A DNA stretch of 64,000 bases from Chryseobacterium aquifrigidense (GTDB lineage Bacteria > Bacteroidota > Bacteroidia > Flavobacteriales > Weeksellaceae), in the NCBI RefSeq assembly GCF_006716485.1, contig NZ_VFPD01000001.1:2710008-2774007 (forward strand). The letters are read 5' to 3'. Within the stretch, counting starts at the first letter, position 1. Each line of letters starts with the position of its first letter. A program made the position numbers and the translations under genes. Shown here in pieces: positions 43,717 to 52,001 of the stretch. Below the pieces are notes generated by a model, which did no database searches, was not told the DNA's origin, and was given only the letters and a program-made list of their open reading frames with translations.

Positions 43717-43773
43717 TATTCCCATCCTCCGGAGGGGTGGCGAAAATTCAAAGAATTTTTGACGGGGTGGTTT
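43717..43773. repeat. Dispersed palindromic repeat (CCACCCC/GGGGTGG type)
   Basis: A TCCTCCGGAGGGGTGG hairpin region followed by the perfect palindrome AAAATTC-AAA-GAATTTT (43743-43759) and GACGGGGTGG. The layout of two GGGGTGG blocks around a palindrome is typical of short interspersed repeats. Confidence 0.6.
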
Positions 43774-43845
43774 TTACACTAACCTTTTAAACAAGATATA
43801 CAGATAAACCTATTTTTATTTTTAAATTAGCAGCAAATTTTTTTT

Positions 43846-45705
43846 ATGAAGATCCATATTTCAGTATTATGTATTCTTTTTTTCATTCTAGGAAAAGCCC
43901 AGAAAACGGAACAGAAAGATACTTTCGTTAAAGATAATTTCACCAAGAAAGAATTTTATATTCCAATGCGTGATGGAGTGAAGCTTTTCACAGCAGTGTA
44001 TATCCCAAAAGATATATCAAACAAAAACAAATATCCGTTTCTGATGCAGAGAACCTGCTACAGCATCGCCCCTTACGGAGAAAGTGAATATAAAACGAAG
44101 GTAGGTCCCAACGCCTATCTGATGAAAGACAAGTATATTTTTGTGTATCAGGATGTACGCGGAAGATATATGAGTGAAGGTACTTTTACCAATATGACTC
44201 CACAAGTAGAACGTAAAACAAAAAAAGATGTTGATGAAAGTACAGATACCTATGATACCATAGAATGGCTTTTGAAAAACATCAAGGACAATAATGGTAA
44301 AGCAGGTCAGTTCGGGACATCTTATCCCGGATTCTATACTGCTGTAGGAACGTTGTCACAACACCCTGCTTTGGTAGCTTCTTCACCACAGGCACCCATT
44401 TCTGATTTCTGGAATGACGATTTCCTTCACAACGGAAGGTTTATGCTGGGCTATTTCAGAACCTTCCCGGTTTTTGGGGTTCAGAAAACAAAGCCGGAAA
44501 AACAGGCTTGGTATATGGATTCTTTCATCAAGCAGACTTCTGAGGATGGCCTGAAATTTTACAGAGATATGGGTACGCTGAAAAACGGATATGAAAAATA
44601 TTACAAGAATAATTTCTTCATGACAGAAATTATGAATCATACCAACTATGATGAATTCTGGCAAAAAAGAGGACTTCTTCCTCATCTTAAAAATATCAAC
44701 CATGCTGTCATGACTGTTGGCGGATGGTTTGATGCAGAAGATCTTTCCGGACCATTAAATATCTATAAAACCATCGAAAAAACCAGCCCTAAAGCCAAAA
44801 ACACGATCGTAATGGGCCCTTTCTCTCATGGTGGCTGGTCTCAGGAACAGGGAAAACATTTCCATAGTGAAACGTATTTTGGGGATAGTATTGCTACCTA
44901 TTACCAGAAAAATATTGAAACAAAATTCTTCAATCATTACCTGAAAGGCAATACCAAAGAAGATGCAGGACTTCCTGAAGCGCTGATGTATGACACCGGT
45001 GCTAAAGAATGGAAAGAATTTGCTTCTTATCCGCCTAAAAATGCTCAGAAAGTAAACTTCTATCTGGCTGATAAGACTTTGAAAAAATCATCAGGACAAG
45101 GATATTCTGAATATTACAGTGATCCTGACAATCCTGTTTTAAGTTCAGATCATTTAAAAGATTTCAATGGTTTCACTCCAAAAAATTATATGTCGGAAGA
45201 CCAGAGATTTGCTGTCGGAAGACCTGATGTATTAACCTTTACTACAGATGTTCTGACTGAAGATATTACATTTGCAGGAGAGATCATGGCCAAACTGAAT
45301 ATTGCTTCCACATCCACAGATGCTGATTTTGCAGTAAAACTGATTGACGTTTATCCTGAAGATTTCAAGCCTGCAGAAAAGAAGGACGGGGTGATCTATG
45401 GAAACTATCACCAGATGGTAAGAAGTGAAATTATGCCTGCAAGATTCAGAAATACCAAAGAAAAGGGAGAAGCTCTGGTTCCTAATCAAAAAACGGCTGT
45501 TAATTTCAGACTTCAGGATGTGGTTCATACCTTCAAAAAAGGACATAAAATCCAGATTCAGATCAGCAGTACGTGGTTCCCGCTTTTTGCAGTCAACCCG
45601 CAGAAATTTATGGATAATCCGAATTTTGCCAATAAAGAGGATTACACCAAAGCATTTATTAAAGTATATGATGACAGCTCTATTGAAGCTGAAGTTTTAA
45701 AATAA
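43846..45705 (+). CDS. CocE/NonD family hydrolase (peptidase S15 type), secreted
   Basis: A 619-residue protein with a signal peptide (about 1-18, ending GKAQ). The alpha/beta hydrolase core begins REFYIPMRDGVKLFTAVYIP-like and has the nucleophile elbow GQFGTSYPGFY (Ser near 152). A cap region follows, with the conserved GGWFDAEDL segment (Asp) and a catalytic His in MGPFSHGGW. The C-terminal jelly-roll domain includes FTTDVLTEDITFAGEI. Relatives are X-Pro dipeptidyl-peptidases, glutaryl-7-ACA acylases and cocaine esterase. It probably acts on peptides or acylated compounds in the periplasm. Confidence 0.92.
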   Translation: MKIHISVLCILFFILGKAQKTEQKDTFVKDNFTKKEFYIPMRDGVKLFTAVYIPKDISNKNKYPFLMQRTCYSIAPYGESEYKTKVGPNAYLMKDKYIFVYQDVRGRYMSEGTFTNMTPQVERKTKKDVDESTDTYDTIEWLLKNIKDNNGKAGQFGTSYPGFYTAVGTLSQHPALVASSPQAPISDFWNDDFLHNGRFMLGYFRTFPVFGVQKTKPEKQAWYMDSFIKQTSEDGLKFYRDMGTLKNGYEKYYKNNFFMTEIMNHTNYDEFWQKRGLLPHLKNINHAVMTVGGWFDAEDLSGPLNIYKTIEKTSPKAKNTIVMGPFSHGGWSQEQGKHFHSETYFGDSIATYYQKNIETKFFNHYLKGNTKEDAGLPEALMYDTGAKEWKEFASYPPKNAQKVNFYLADKTLKKSSGQGYSEYYSDPDNPVLSSDHLKDFNGFTPKNYMSEDQRFAVGRPDVLTFTTDVLTEDITFAGEIMAKLNIASTSTDADFAVKLIDVYPEDFKPAEKKDGVIYGNYHQMVRSEIMPARFRNTKEKGEALVPNQKTAVNFRLQDVVHTFKKGHKIQIQISSTWFPLFAVNPQKFMDNPNFANKEDYTKAFIKVYDDSSIEAEVLK

Positions 45706-45709
45706 ATTG

Positions 45710-45740
45710 AAAAAGCTGTTCAGACGAACAGCTTTTTATT
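45710..45740 (+). terminator. Terminator of the CocE-type gene
   Basis: Perfect arms AAAAAGCTGTTC (45710-45721) and complement (45726-45737) with a 4-nt loop and a T-rich end. Confidence 0.9.
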
Positions 45741-45767
45741 TTTGAATACTTACAGTTTATTTTTTAG

Positions 45768-45833
45768 GTTTTGGCTAAAGCCAGATGCATGTTGATTTAT
45801 TTGATAAGTGGGCTAAAGCCCACTTCTATTGAT
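45768..45833 (+). repeat. GGCTAAAGCC double-hairpin element, copy 2
   Basis: TTTTGGCTAAAGCCAGATG, a 20-bp AT-rich spacer, then AGTGGGCTAAAGCCCACT and TCTATTGA. Both stems are perfect. It lies between convergent genes. Confidence 0.8.
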
Positions 45834-45897
45834 GGAAACAGTAAGTTATCTTTATATTTAAAGTAATTAGCTTACGGTCAGATAAAGTAGTATTGAG

Positions 45898-45910
45898 ACT
45901 CCTACGGAGT
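45898..45910. repeat. Small palindromic fragment ACTCCTACGGAGT
   Basis: A 5-bp stem with a 3-nt loop followed by GACAAA. It looks like a piece of a dispersed repeat and sits 33 bp beyond the alkB stop. Confidence 0.35.
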
Positions 45911-45942
45911 GACAAAGATTGAGAATAAAGTGCCTCAAAAAA

Positions 45943-46554
45943 CTATTCTTCAATGGTTCTGAAGGTCAGATTTACTCTGGGAGTATTCACTTTTGTAGTG
46001 GGTGGAAGTCTGTGAAGCCAATTGTCCTGTGTAGTACCTTTCATAATTAATAAGCTTCCGTTTTCAAGGAATACTTCTGCCTTTTCTTTGGTTGTTTTAT
46101 GTTTGAATAAAAATTTTCTTTCAGCACCAAAAGTCAGAGAGGCAATAGCTCCGTGTTTCTTCAGATCTGTTTCACCATCGCTGTGGTAAGCCATGCCTTC
46201 GCTTCCGTCGTGGTATAAATTGAGCAGACATGAATTGTAGGTTTCTCCCGAAACTTCTTCACATTTTTTCTTCAGTTCCAATAGCTCAGGAGTCCAGAAT
46301 TTGGCATATTTTGTTCTTTTCGAATAGGTATATTCAAAAGCTTTCTCTCCGAACCAGGCTACTTTTCTTTTGGTTAAAATCAGTTTTCCAAAAATTAATG
46401 CTTCATCATTCTCCCACGGAATCTGGTTGAGCAGATAATCATAGTAAAAATCCGATTTTTCTTTGGAGAAAACCTTGCCGTAATAATGGACTGTTCCATC
46501 GTGTGGAAGTATATTAAGGGGATAATCGGATATTTCTTCGAATAGACTCATCAT
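45943..46554 (-). CDS. alkB: Alpha-ketoglutarate-dependent dioxygenase AlkB
   Basis: A 203-residue Fe(II)/2-oxoglutarate dioxygenase. The HxD iron ligands are in GMAYHSDGETDL, the distal His in DNWLHRLPPTTK and the 2-oxoglutarate-binding arginines in PRVNLTFRTI. The segment YNSCLLNLYHDG is the nucleotide-recognition lid region. It reverses 1-methyladenine and 3-methylcytosine damage in DNA by oxidative demethylation. Start is either of two adjacent Met codons. It lies downstream of an Ada-like gene on the same strand, separated by 322 bp of repeats. Confidence 0.93.
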   Translation of the reverse strand: MMSLFEEISDYPLNILPHDGTVHYYGKVFSKEKSDFYYDYLLNQIPWENDEALIFGKLILTKRKVAWFGEKAFEYTYSKRTKYAKFWTPELLELKKKCEEVSGETYNSCLLNLYHDGSEGMAYHSDGETDLKKHGAIASLTFGAERKFLFKHKTTKEKAEVFLENGSLLIMKGTTQDNWLHRLPPTTKVNTPRVNLTFRTIEE

Positions 46555-46579
46555 GATTTTTAATTACATGTTTTTATTA

Positions 46580-46685
46580 TTAAACACAAATGACACCAAT
46601 ATCTTTCACAAATAACACGAATTCAGATCAATAGGAATGGGCTTTAAAATAATTCAACAATCCATTTGGTTTTAACCAAAACTCA
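46580..46685 (-). repeat. Composite repeat unit A, including GGCTAAAGCC element copy 3
   Basis: Begins with AAACACAAATGACACCAAT and a second CACAAATAACAC block, then (reading the minus strand from the other end) TTTTGGTTAAAACCAAATGG and a decayed second palindrome ending in CCTATTGAT (46622-46685). It is a diverged duplicate of 46729-46842. Confidence 0.7.
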
Positions 46686-46728
46686 AATGTAATATTTCGA
46701 CTGTAAAAGAAACAAATGCTTTTATATT

Positions 46729-46842
46729 TAAACACAAATGGCACCAATGTTTTTCACAAATGACACAAATCTTTATATCAATAGGAATGGGCTTTAGCCC
46801 ATTTAACAAAAATAATCTAATCCATTGGCTTTAGCCAAAATT
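46729..46842 (-). repeat. Composite repeat unit B, including GGCTAAAGCC element copy 4
   Basis: Same order as unit A: AAACACAAATGGCACCAAT, CACAAATGACACAAAT, then on the minus strand TTTTGGCTAAAGCCAATGG and AATGGGCTAAAGCCCATT with CCTATTGAT. Both stems are intact here. The 322-bp gap between the Ada-like gene and alkB consists almost wholly of units A and B. Confidence 0.75.
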
Positions 46843-46876
46843 TAATAATTGTAGAATCCTTTTGTGGTAAAATATT

Positions 46877-47722
46877 CTACGAGTAAATATGTGATCCTTC
46901 CCAACCCACAATAAGCTGCTTCCTATCACTTCCCCATCTGTAGCCTCCCAGATGCCCTGTAGACTGAATCACACGGTGACATGGAATAAGAAATGCAACC
47001 GGGTTACTTCCAATGGCTGTTCCAACAGCCCTATAGGCTTTAGGATTTCCTATTTTTTCGGCTAAAGTTCCATAAGTTGACAATTTCCCCATCGGAATGG
47101 TCAGCAGGCTTTCCCATACTTTCAACTGAAAATCGGTTCCTTTTAAATGTAATTTTATCGTATTGAGCTGTGTCCAGTCTTTATCGAATATGGACAGTGC
47201 ATTCTTTTGAAGAGCATCCTGTTTTTCAATAAAAGAAGCATTGGGGAACTTCTGTTTCAGTTCCCCGAATGCTTTTTCTTTATCGTCTTCAAAAGCCATA
47301 TAGCAGATTCCTTTTTCTGTAGAAGCTGCCAGCAGAGTTCCGAAAGGGCTTTCGGAAAAACTGTAATGAATATTAAGGCTTTTTCCTCCGTTTTTGTATT
47401 CTGCCGGAGACATTCCTTCTATTTTTACAAACAGGTCGTGAAGCCTGCTGGTACTGGAAAATCCTGTCTCGTATGCAGTATCAAACAAACTAGCTTTTTC
47501 TTCCTTCAATAAATTTTTAGCATGTTCAAGACTGATGAACTGTAAAAATTTTTTCGGACTTGTTCCCGCCCAATCTGTAAAGATCTTCTGAAAATGAGCA
47601 GGGCTCAGGTGAATATTCTCTGCCACTTCCTCCAAACTTGGCTGAAGCCTGAAATTGCGCTGGATATATTCTATCGCTTTGGCAATTCTGTTATAATCTA
47701 TCTGACTTTGTGTGGACATCAT
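46877..47722 (-). CDS. Ada-like AraC / methylated-DNA cysteine methyltransferase
   Basis: A 281-residue protein from the ATG at 47722; the longer frame begins with a TTG and is less likely. Residues about 1-95 are an AraC-type HTH domain (SLEEVAENIHLSPAHFQKIF, AYETGFSSTSRLHDLF). The rest is an O6-methylguanine methyltransferase with the active-site motif LIPCHRVIQSTG and GNPKAYRAVGTAIGSNP. The N-terminal zinc domain of E. coli Ada, which senses methylphosphotriesters, is missing. It repairs O6-alkylguanine by suicide transfer to Cys, and its HTH may regulate itself and alkB. Confidence 0.92.
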   Translation of the reverse strand: MMSTQSQIDYNRIAKAIEYIQRNFRLQPSLEEVAENIHLSPAHFQKIFTDWAGTSPKKFLQFISLEHAKNLLKEEKASLFDTAYETGFSSTSRLHDLFVKIEGMSPAEYKNGGKSLNIHYSFSESPFGTLLAASTEKGICYMAFEDDKEKAFGELKQKFPNASFIEKQDALQKNALSIFDKDWTQLNTIKLHLKGTDFQLKVWESLLTIPMGKLSTYGTLAEKIGNPKAYRAVGTAIGSNPVAFLIPCHRVIQSTGHLGGYRWGSDRKQLIVGWEGSHIYS

Positions 47723-47788
47723 ACTATTGTTTTTTACCTCACAAATTTCCAAAGAATATACGGCAGAAAAAATCCGATTCTTGCGGAA

Positions 47789-48646
47789 TTAGTTGTTGTT
47801 ATAAATATCGTTATAAGCAAGCATTTTATAATATAACTTAGCTGCAAGGAAAGCGGTTGGCTTAGCCATTGGAGAATCCATTAATTCTACAATATCAAAT
47901 GCTACTACATTACATTTTTCAAATACTTTTCTTAATAATTCAAGTGTTGGATACCATTGTAATCCACCTGGCTCAGGAGTTCCTGTAGAAGGAGCAATTG
48001 AAGGATCAAAAGCATCAAGGTCTATGGTAATATATACGTTTCCTGAAACTTTTTCCAATACATCATTCACCCAGTTTTCGTTGTTCGCAATCTCGTGAGC
48101 AAAGAATACCCTTCCTTCCGGTAAATACTGAGCTTCTTCAGCATCCATAGAACGGATTCCCACCTGAACTAAGTTATGTTTCTGATTAGCTTCAAACACT
48201 GCACAAGCATGGTTAGAAGTAGAACCGTGGAATTCAGGACGTAAGTCTGTATGAGCATCCAGCTGAAGAACGGTAAGGTTTTCAAATTTCTCTCCTACTG
48301 CACGGATAGAACCGATAGACACAGAGTGTTCACCTCCAAATAAAGTAAATACTTTCCCTTCGTGATTCAAAAGTTCTTTTGTTTTCTGATAAACGGCTTC
48401 TGTCATTGCTTCCGGAGTAGAATTTTCAGAAACTTCTCCTGCTAAGTAAACTCCTTGTAGATAAGGTTCTGTTTGAGTTTCAATATCGTAAAGCTCCATG
48501 TTTTCAGAAGCGTCTAAGAATAATTCCGGACCTTTATCAGCTCCTTTTCCCCATGTTGAAGTTCCATCATAAGGAACAGTTACCAACATTACCTTTGAAT
48601 TCTCTAACGTTGCGTTTTCCTCGGGAATTCCTGCGTATGTTCTCAT
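47789..48646 (-). CDS. speB: Agmatinase
   Basis: A 285-residue ureohydrolase. The manganese-binding motifs are complete: FGGEHSVSIGSIRAV, LQLDAHTDLRPEF, STSNHACAVF and ITIDLDAFDPSIAPSTGTPEPGG. The GSTSNHA loop after DAHTDLR and the family length favour agmatinase over arginase. It converts agmatine to putrescine and urea. The arginine decarboxylase that would supply agmatine is at 49593-50984 on the same strand, with a HAD hydrolase gene between them on the other strand. A clear -7 box lies upstream. Confidence 0.93.
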   Translation of the reverse strand: MRTYAGIPEENATLENSKVMLVTVPYDGTSTWGKGADKGPELFLDASENMELYDIETQTEPYLQGVYLAGEVSENSTPEAMTEAVYQKTKELLNHEGKVFTLFGGEHSVSIGSIRAVGEKFENLTVLQLDAHTDLRPEFHGSTSNHACAVFEANQKHNLVQVGIRSMDAEEAQYLPEGRVFFAHEIANNENWVNDVLEKVSGNVYITIDLDAFDPSIAPSTGTPEPGGLQWYPTLELLRKVFEKCNVVAFDIVELMDSPMAKPTAFLAAKLYYKMLAYNDIYNNN

Positions 48647-48690
48647 GCTTTATTTAAAAATTTTAATGTTTTAAAATTGAAATATGACCA

Positions 48691-48698
48691 CAAAGATA
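48691..48698 (-). promoter_or_regulatory. -7 box of speB
   Basis: Reads TATCTTTG on the minus strand, a full TAnnTTTG match about 45 bp before the ATG. Confidence 0.45.
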
Positions 48699-48760
48699 CG
48701 AAGAGTTTATGAGTTGGAGAGTAAGAGCGCCGGAGAGTTTATGAGTTACAAACCTGCAAC

Positions 48761-48809
48761 CTATCATCTATCATCTATCATCTATCATCTATCATCTATT
48801 ATCTATCAC
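48761..48809. repeat. Heptanucleotide tandem repeat (CTATCAT)n
   Basis: Five perfect CTATCAT units followed by two degenerate ones (CTATTAT, CTATCAC), in the divergent region between speB and the HAD gene. It ends 31 bp before the -7 box of the HAD gene, so length changes would move upstream DNA relative to that promoter. Nearby there is also an imperfect direct repeat of GAGTTTATGAGTT (48703, 48736). Confidence 0.85.
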
Positions 48810-48840
48810 CTCTTCCCTTTCCACTCTCAACTCAAATAGC

Positions 48841-48848
48841 TATTTTTG
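48841..48848 (+). promoter_or_regulatory. -7 box of the HAD gene
   Basis: TATTTTTG is a full TAnnTTTG match 15 bp before the ATG at 48864. It overlaps an upstream TTG in frame, which rules that TTG out as start. The mRNA leader must be very short. Confidence 0.55.
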
Positions 48849-48863
48849 TACAAAACTCATAAT

Positions 48864-49523
48864 ATGCCTTTAAAAGCTGTACTTTTCGATATGGATGGGG
48901 TCATTGTAGATACGGAACCATTACACAGAAAAGCTTATTTCAAAACGTTTGATGAATTGGAAATTGCTGTTTCCGAAGAATTATATACCTCTTTTACCGG
49001 AGCATCCACCAAGAGAGTCTCTGAAACCTTGATTAATGAATTTAATTTAAATCATACTTACGAAACAATTGCAGGAATCAAAAGGTCTCATTTCAAAGAT
49101 TATTTTTATAATGATGATGAGTTCGACTTAATTCCTGGAGTAAGAAAACTGATCGAGCATTATCACGAAAATGGGCTCAAGCTGATTCTGGCTTCTTCTG
49201 CAACGATGGTAACCATCAATATGGTTTTTGAAAAATTCGGACTGGAGCAATATTTCAGCGGGAAGATCAGCGGAGCAGATTTAAAGGAATCAAAACCTCA
49301 TCCTGAAGTTTTTCTTTTAGCTGCAGAAATGTCAGGAGAACCTGTGGAAAACTGTATGGTGATTGAAGATTCTACCAATGGGATTCTGGCGGCCCACAGA
49401 GCAAAAATTTTCTGTGCAGCGTACAGAAGCCAACATTCCAAAAATCAGGATTACACGTTGGCGGACACTGTGATTTCTGATTATGAAGATCTGGAAATTG
49501 ATAAAATTTCAAAATATTTTTAA
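48864..49523 (+). CDS. HAD-superfamily phosphatase (beta-phosphoglucomutase-like)
   Basis: A 219-residue HAD enzyme. Motif I is LFDMDGVIVDTEP (two Asp), motif II LILASSATMVT, motif III Lys in KESKPHPEVF and motif IV CMVIEDSTNGILAA. The helical cap after motif I is the C1 type seen in beta-phosphoglucomutase and related sugar-phosphate phosphatases. Substrate unknown. It sits between speB and speA on the opposite strand, with its own promoter and a terminator shared with speA. The start was chosen because the upstream -7 box overlaps the alternative TTG. Confidence 0.9.
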   Translation: MPLKAVLFDMDGVIVDTEPLHRKAYFKTFDELEIAVSEELYTSFTGASTKRVSETLINEFNLNHTYETIAGIKRSHFKDYFYNDDEFDLIPGVRKLIEHYHENGLKLILASSATMVTINMVFEKFGLEQYFSGKISGADLKESKPHPEVFLLAAEMSGEPVENCMVIEDSTNGILAAHRAKIFCAAYRSQHSKNQDYTLADTVISDYEDLEIDKISKYF

Positions 49524-49526
49524 ATA

Positions 49527-49560
49527 AAAAGCTCTCAGAAAAATCTGAGAGCTTTTGTTT
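49527..49560. terminator. Bidirectional terminator
   Basis: Perfect arms AAAAGCTCTCAGA (49527-49539) and complement (49544-49556), loop 4 nt, between the HAD gene and speA. Confidence 0.9.
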
Positions 49561-49592
49561 TGTATACGTTGGCGAAAAGCCAATTGACTTTT

Positions 49593-50984
49593 TTAATACC
49601 CAAGAAGTTTCAATACATCTTCCGGTTCCTGTTTTTCACGGAAAATTTCGTATTGCAATTCACCGTTTTCATCTTTCTGAATCAGGACGTGTCTTGGCTG
49701 AGGCATCAGACAGTGGTGTACTCCACCGTACCCTCCGATAGTTTCCTGATAAGCTCCGGTGTGGAAAAATCCGATATACAAAGGTTTTGTATCACTGAAA
49801 ACAGGTAAATAAATCGCATTGGTATGCTGTTCAGAGTTATAATAATCATCCGAATCACAAGTCAGTCCTCCTAAGAATACCCTTTCATATGTATCTTCCC
49901 AACGGTTAAGCGGAAGCATGATAAAGTGTCTTGAAATAGCCCATGTATCAGGAAGCGTGGTCATGAATGAAGAATCAATCATATTCCACTTTTCTCTGTC
50001 ATTCTGACGTTTCTGAGAAATGATTTTATAAAGATTCGCGCCACTTTCCCCTACTGTAAAGCTTCCGAACTCGGTATAGATATTAGGTTCTTCTACTCCT
50101 TCCTCTTCACAGAATTTTTTGATCTGAGAAACGATTTCTTCCACCATATACTGATAGTCATAATCAAAGTTCAGAGAAGTTTTGATTGGAAAACCACCAC
50201 CGATGTTCAGTGAATCCACTTCAGGAGCAATTTTCTTCAAACGTGCATATACACGAAGACATTTGTACAATTCATTCCAGTAGTAAGAAGTATCTTTAAT
50301 CCCGGTATTGATGAAGAAGTGAAGCATTTTCAATCTTGCATTCGGGTGTTCCGCGATCTTCTGACTGTAGTAAGGAATGATATCTTTATATCCGATCCCT
50401 AATCTTGAGGTATAGAATTCGAACTTCGGTTCTTCCTCTGATGCAATTCTGATTCCGATATTAAAGGTAGAATCGATGCTTTCCGTAAGTTTATCCAATT
50501 CTCTGTAATTATCAAGAATCGGAGTAATATTTTCAAAACCGCTGTTGATCATATCTGAAATCTTTGCCAGATAATCATCAGTCTTGAAACCATTACAGAT
50601 GACTTCAATATTTTTATCTACTTTCTCTTTTTCATAAAGAGACTTTACAATATCCATGTCATAAGCAGAAGAAGTTTCTATTGAAATATCATTTTTCAAT
50701 GCTTCTTCCAATACAAAATTAAAATGACTGGATTTTGTGCAGTAGCAGTAGGTATAATTCTTTCTATATTCGGTTTTTTCAAAAGCTTCTTTAAACCAGC
50801 TTTTTGCTTTCTGAATATTTTGAGAAATTCTCGGCAGATAGCTAATCTTTAGCGGAGTGCCAAATTGTTCAACTACGTCCATCAGTGGAACGTCGTGAAA
50901 CAACAAATTGTTCTCAGAAACATTAAATTCCTCAGTAGGAAAATATAATGTCTGATCAATAAGTTCCGAGTACTTTATTTTCAT
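49593..50984 (-). CDS. speA: Arginine decarboxylase (fold III PLP enzyme)
   Basis: A 463-residue enzyme of the alanine-racemase-like fold. The PLP-binding Lys is in YCYCTKSSHFNFVLEEAL, the Gly-rich phosphate loop is SLNIGGGFPIKTS, and the C-terminal beta domain has a Cys in GGLTCDSDDYY (the active-site CDSxD of the family) and a Tyr in HTGAYQETIGG. It decarboxylates arginine to agmatine. It is shorter than the E. coli SpeA (about 630-660 residues) and matches the compact form of Bacteroidota. Together with agmatinase it gives a route from arginine to putrescine. Confidence 0.9.
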   Translation of the reverse strand: MKIKYSELIDQTLYFPTEEFNVSENNLLFHDVPLMDVVEQFGTPLKISYLPRISQNIQKAKSWFKEAFEKTEYRKNYTYCYCTKSSHFNFVLEEALKNDISIETSSAYDMDIVKSLYEKEKVDKNIEVICNGFKTDDYLAKISDMINSGFENITPILDNYRELDKLTESIDSTFNIGIRIASEEEPKFEFYTSRLGIGYKDIIPYYSQKIAEHPNARLKMLHFFINTGIKDTSYYWNELYKCLRVYARLKKIAPEVDSLNIGGGFPIKTSLNFDYDYQYMVEEIVSQIKKFCEEEGVEEPNIYTEFGSFTVGESGANLYKIISQKRQNDREKWNMIDSSFMTTLPDTWAISRHFIMLPLNRWEDTYERVFLGGLTCDSDDYYNSEQHTNAIYLPVFSDTKPLYIGFFHTGAYQETIGGYGGVHHCLMPQPRHVLIQKDENGELQYEIFREKQEPEDVLKLLGY

Positions 50985-51106
50985 TTCTAAACAAGTGAAT
51001 TAAGAAATGCAAAATTGCTAAAAAACTTTCATTTTTAGGTGTTAAAATTATTATAATTTTAAATAAACACCCAATATTGAATCTTGTAGAAATTTAACTC
51101 TGATAA

Positions 51107-51982
51107 TCAATACGTAAACTTTTGGATATATTCATTCCTTTTGGCTTCTGAAATCCCCAATACCTGCTGAATATATTCATCTGTAGAACCATACTTTTTA
51201 TTGATCTCCCCAAAAGCTGCATCAAGATACCTTTTTTCTACCCAGCTCAGTTTTTCCAATACCTGTAAATCCATCTTTGGATAGATAAAATGTAAGCGAT
51301 TGGCAAGACGAAGTCTTTTCTCAACCATATCCTTTCTGTAGTTGTTGGATAGCAGATATTCATTATAAATGGTTTCTTTATCGAACTTCAGAATTGTCAA
51401 GATGAGCGCGGTAGTAATCCCGGTTCTGTCTTTTCCTGCGGTACAGTGGTAAAGAACAGGATCTTTAGATTCCAGAATTTCGGTAATAATCCTTTTTATC
51501 GTTTCCGGATTTTCAGTAACGTACTCACGATAGAAATCTATCATTCTTTTGTCTGCATCAGATGCATTCACTTTACCTTTCAGAACCAGCTTTCTAGCCT
51601 GAGCCAGCTGGTCTCCTTCATCTTCAAACGCTGAATATTTTTTATAAGTTACCGATGCAGGAAGCTGATCCGGTTTCTGAGAGATTTCTTTAGAATTTCT
51701 AAGATCAATTATTTCTTTTATTCCCAGCTTATTAATATCATCAAAAGATTTCTTTTTAAGCTTATGAAGATGGGCACTTCTGTAAAAACTTCCCTCTTTT
51801 AAAGTTCTTCCTTCTGTATTTTTAATATTTCCTACCGTCCGGAAATTCGTTACTTTTTTAACATGAATTACTTTTTCAGTTTCATTTTTACCATATTCAG
51901 GTGTTTCAAAATGCTGTGTTTTGCATGAAACAATACTGCATAATGAAATGGTGAAAACTGATATTTTGATTAGTTTATTCAA
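51107..51982 (-). CDS. Tyrosine-protein phosphatase lipoprotein
   Basis: A 291-residue protein with a lipoprotein signal (ISLCSIVSC, Cys near residue 20). The DSP-like phosphatase domain (Y_phosphatase3) has the P-loop VLYHCTAGKDRTGITTALI with the nucleophile Cys and the conserved Arg. Upstream is the SFYRSAHLHKLKKKSFDDIN / DLRNSKEIS region typical of the family. Relatives dephosphorylate phosphotyrosine or phosphoinositides. Being anchored in the envelope, it should act on periplasmic or external substrates. It is single, with a repeat element upstream (52002). Confidence 0.88.
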   Translation of the reverse strand: MNKLIKISVFTISLCSIVSCKTQHFETPEYGKNETEKVIHVKKVTNFRTVGNIKNTEGRTLKEGSFYRSAHLHKLKKKSFDDINKLGIKEIIDLRNSKEISQKPDQLPASVTYKKYSAFEDEGDQLAQARKLVLKGKVNASDADKRMIDFYREYVTENPETIKRIITEILESKDPVLYHCTAGKDRTGITTALILTILKFDKETIYNEYLLSNNYRKDMVEKRLRLANRLHFIYPKMDLQVLEKLSWVEKRYLDAAFGEINKKYGSTDEYIQQVLGISEAKRNEYIQKFTY

Positions 51983-52001
51983 TAGCCTTTTTTATAATAT
52001 G

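Noticed and set aside
48666..48810. CRISPR-like array suggested by repeated short units
   Set aside because: The repeats are contiguous 7-bp units without spacers, so this is a tandem array and not CRISPR.
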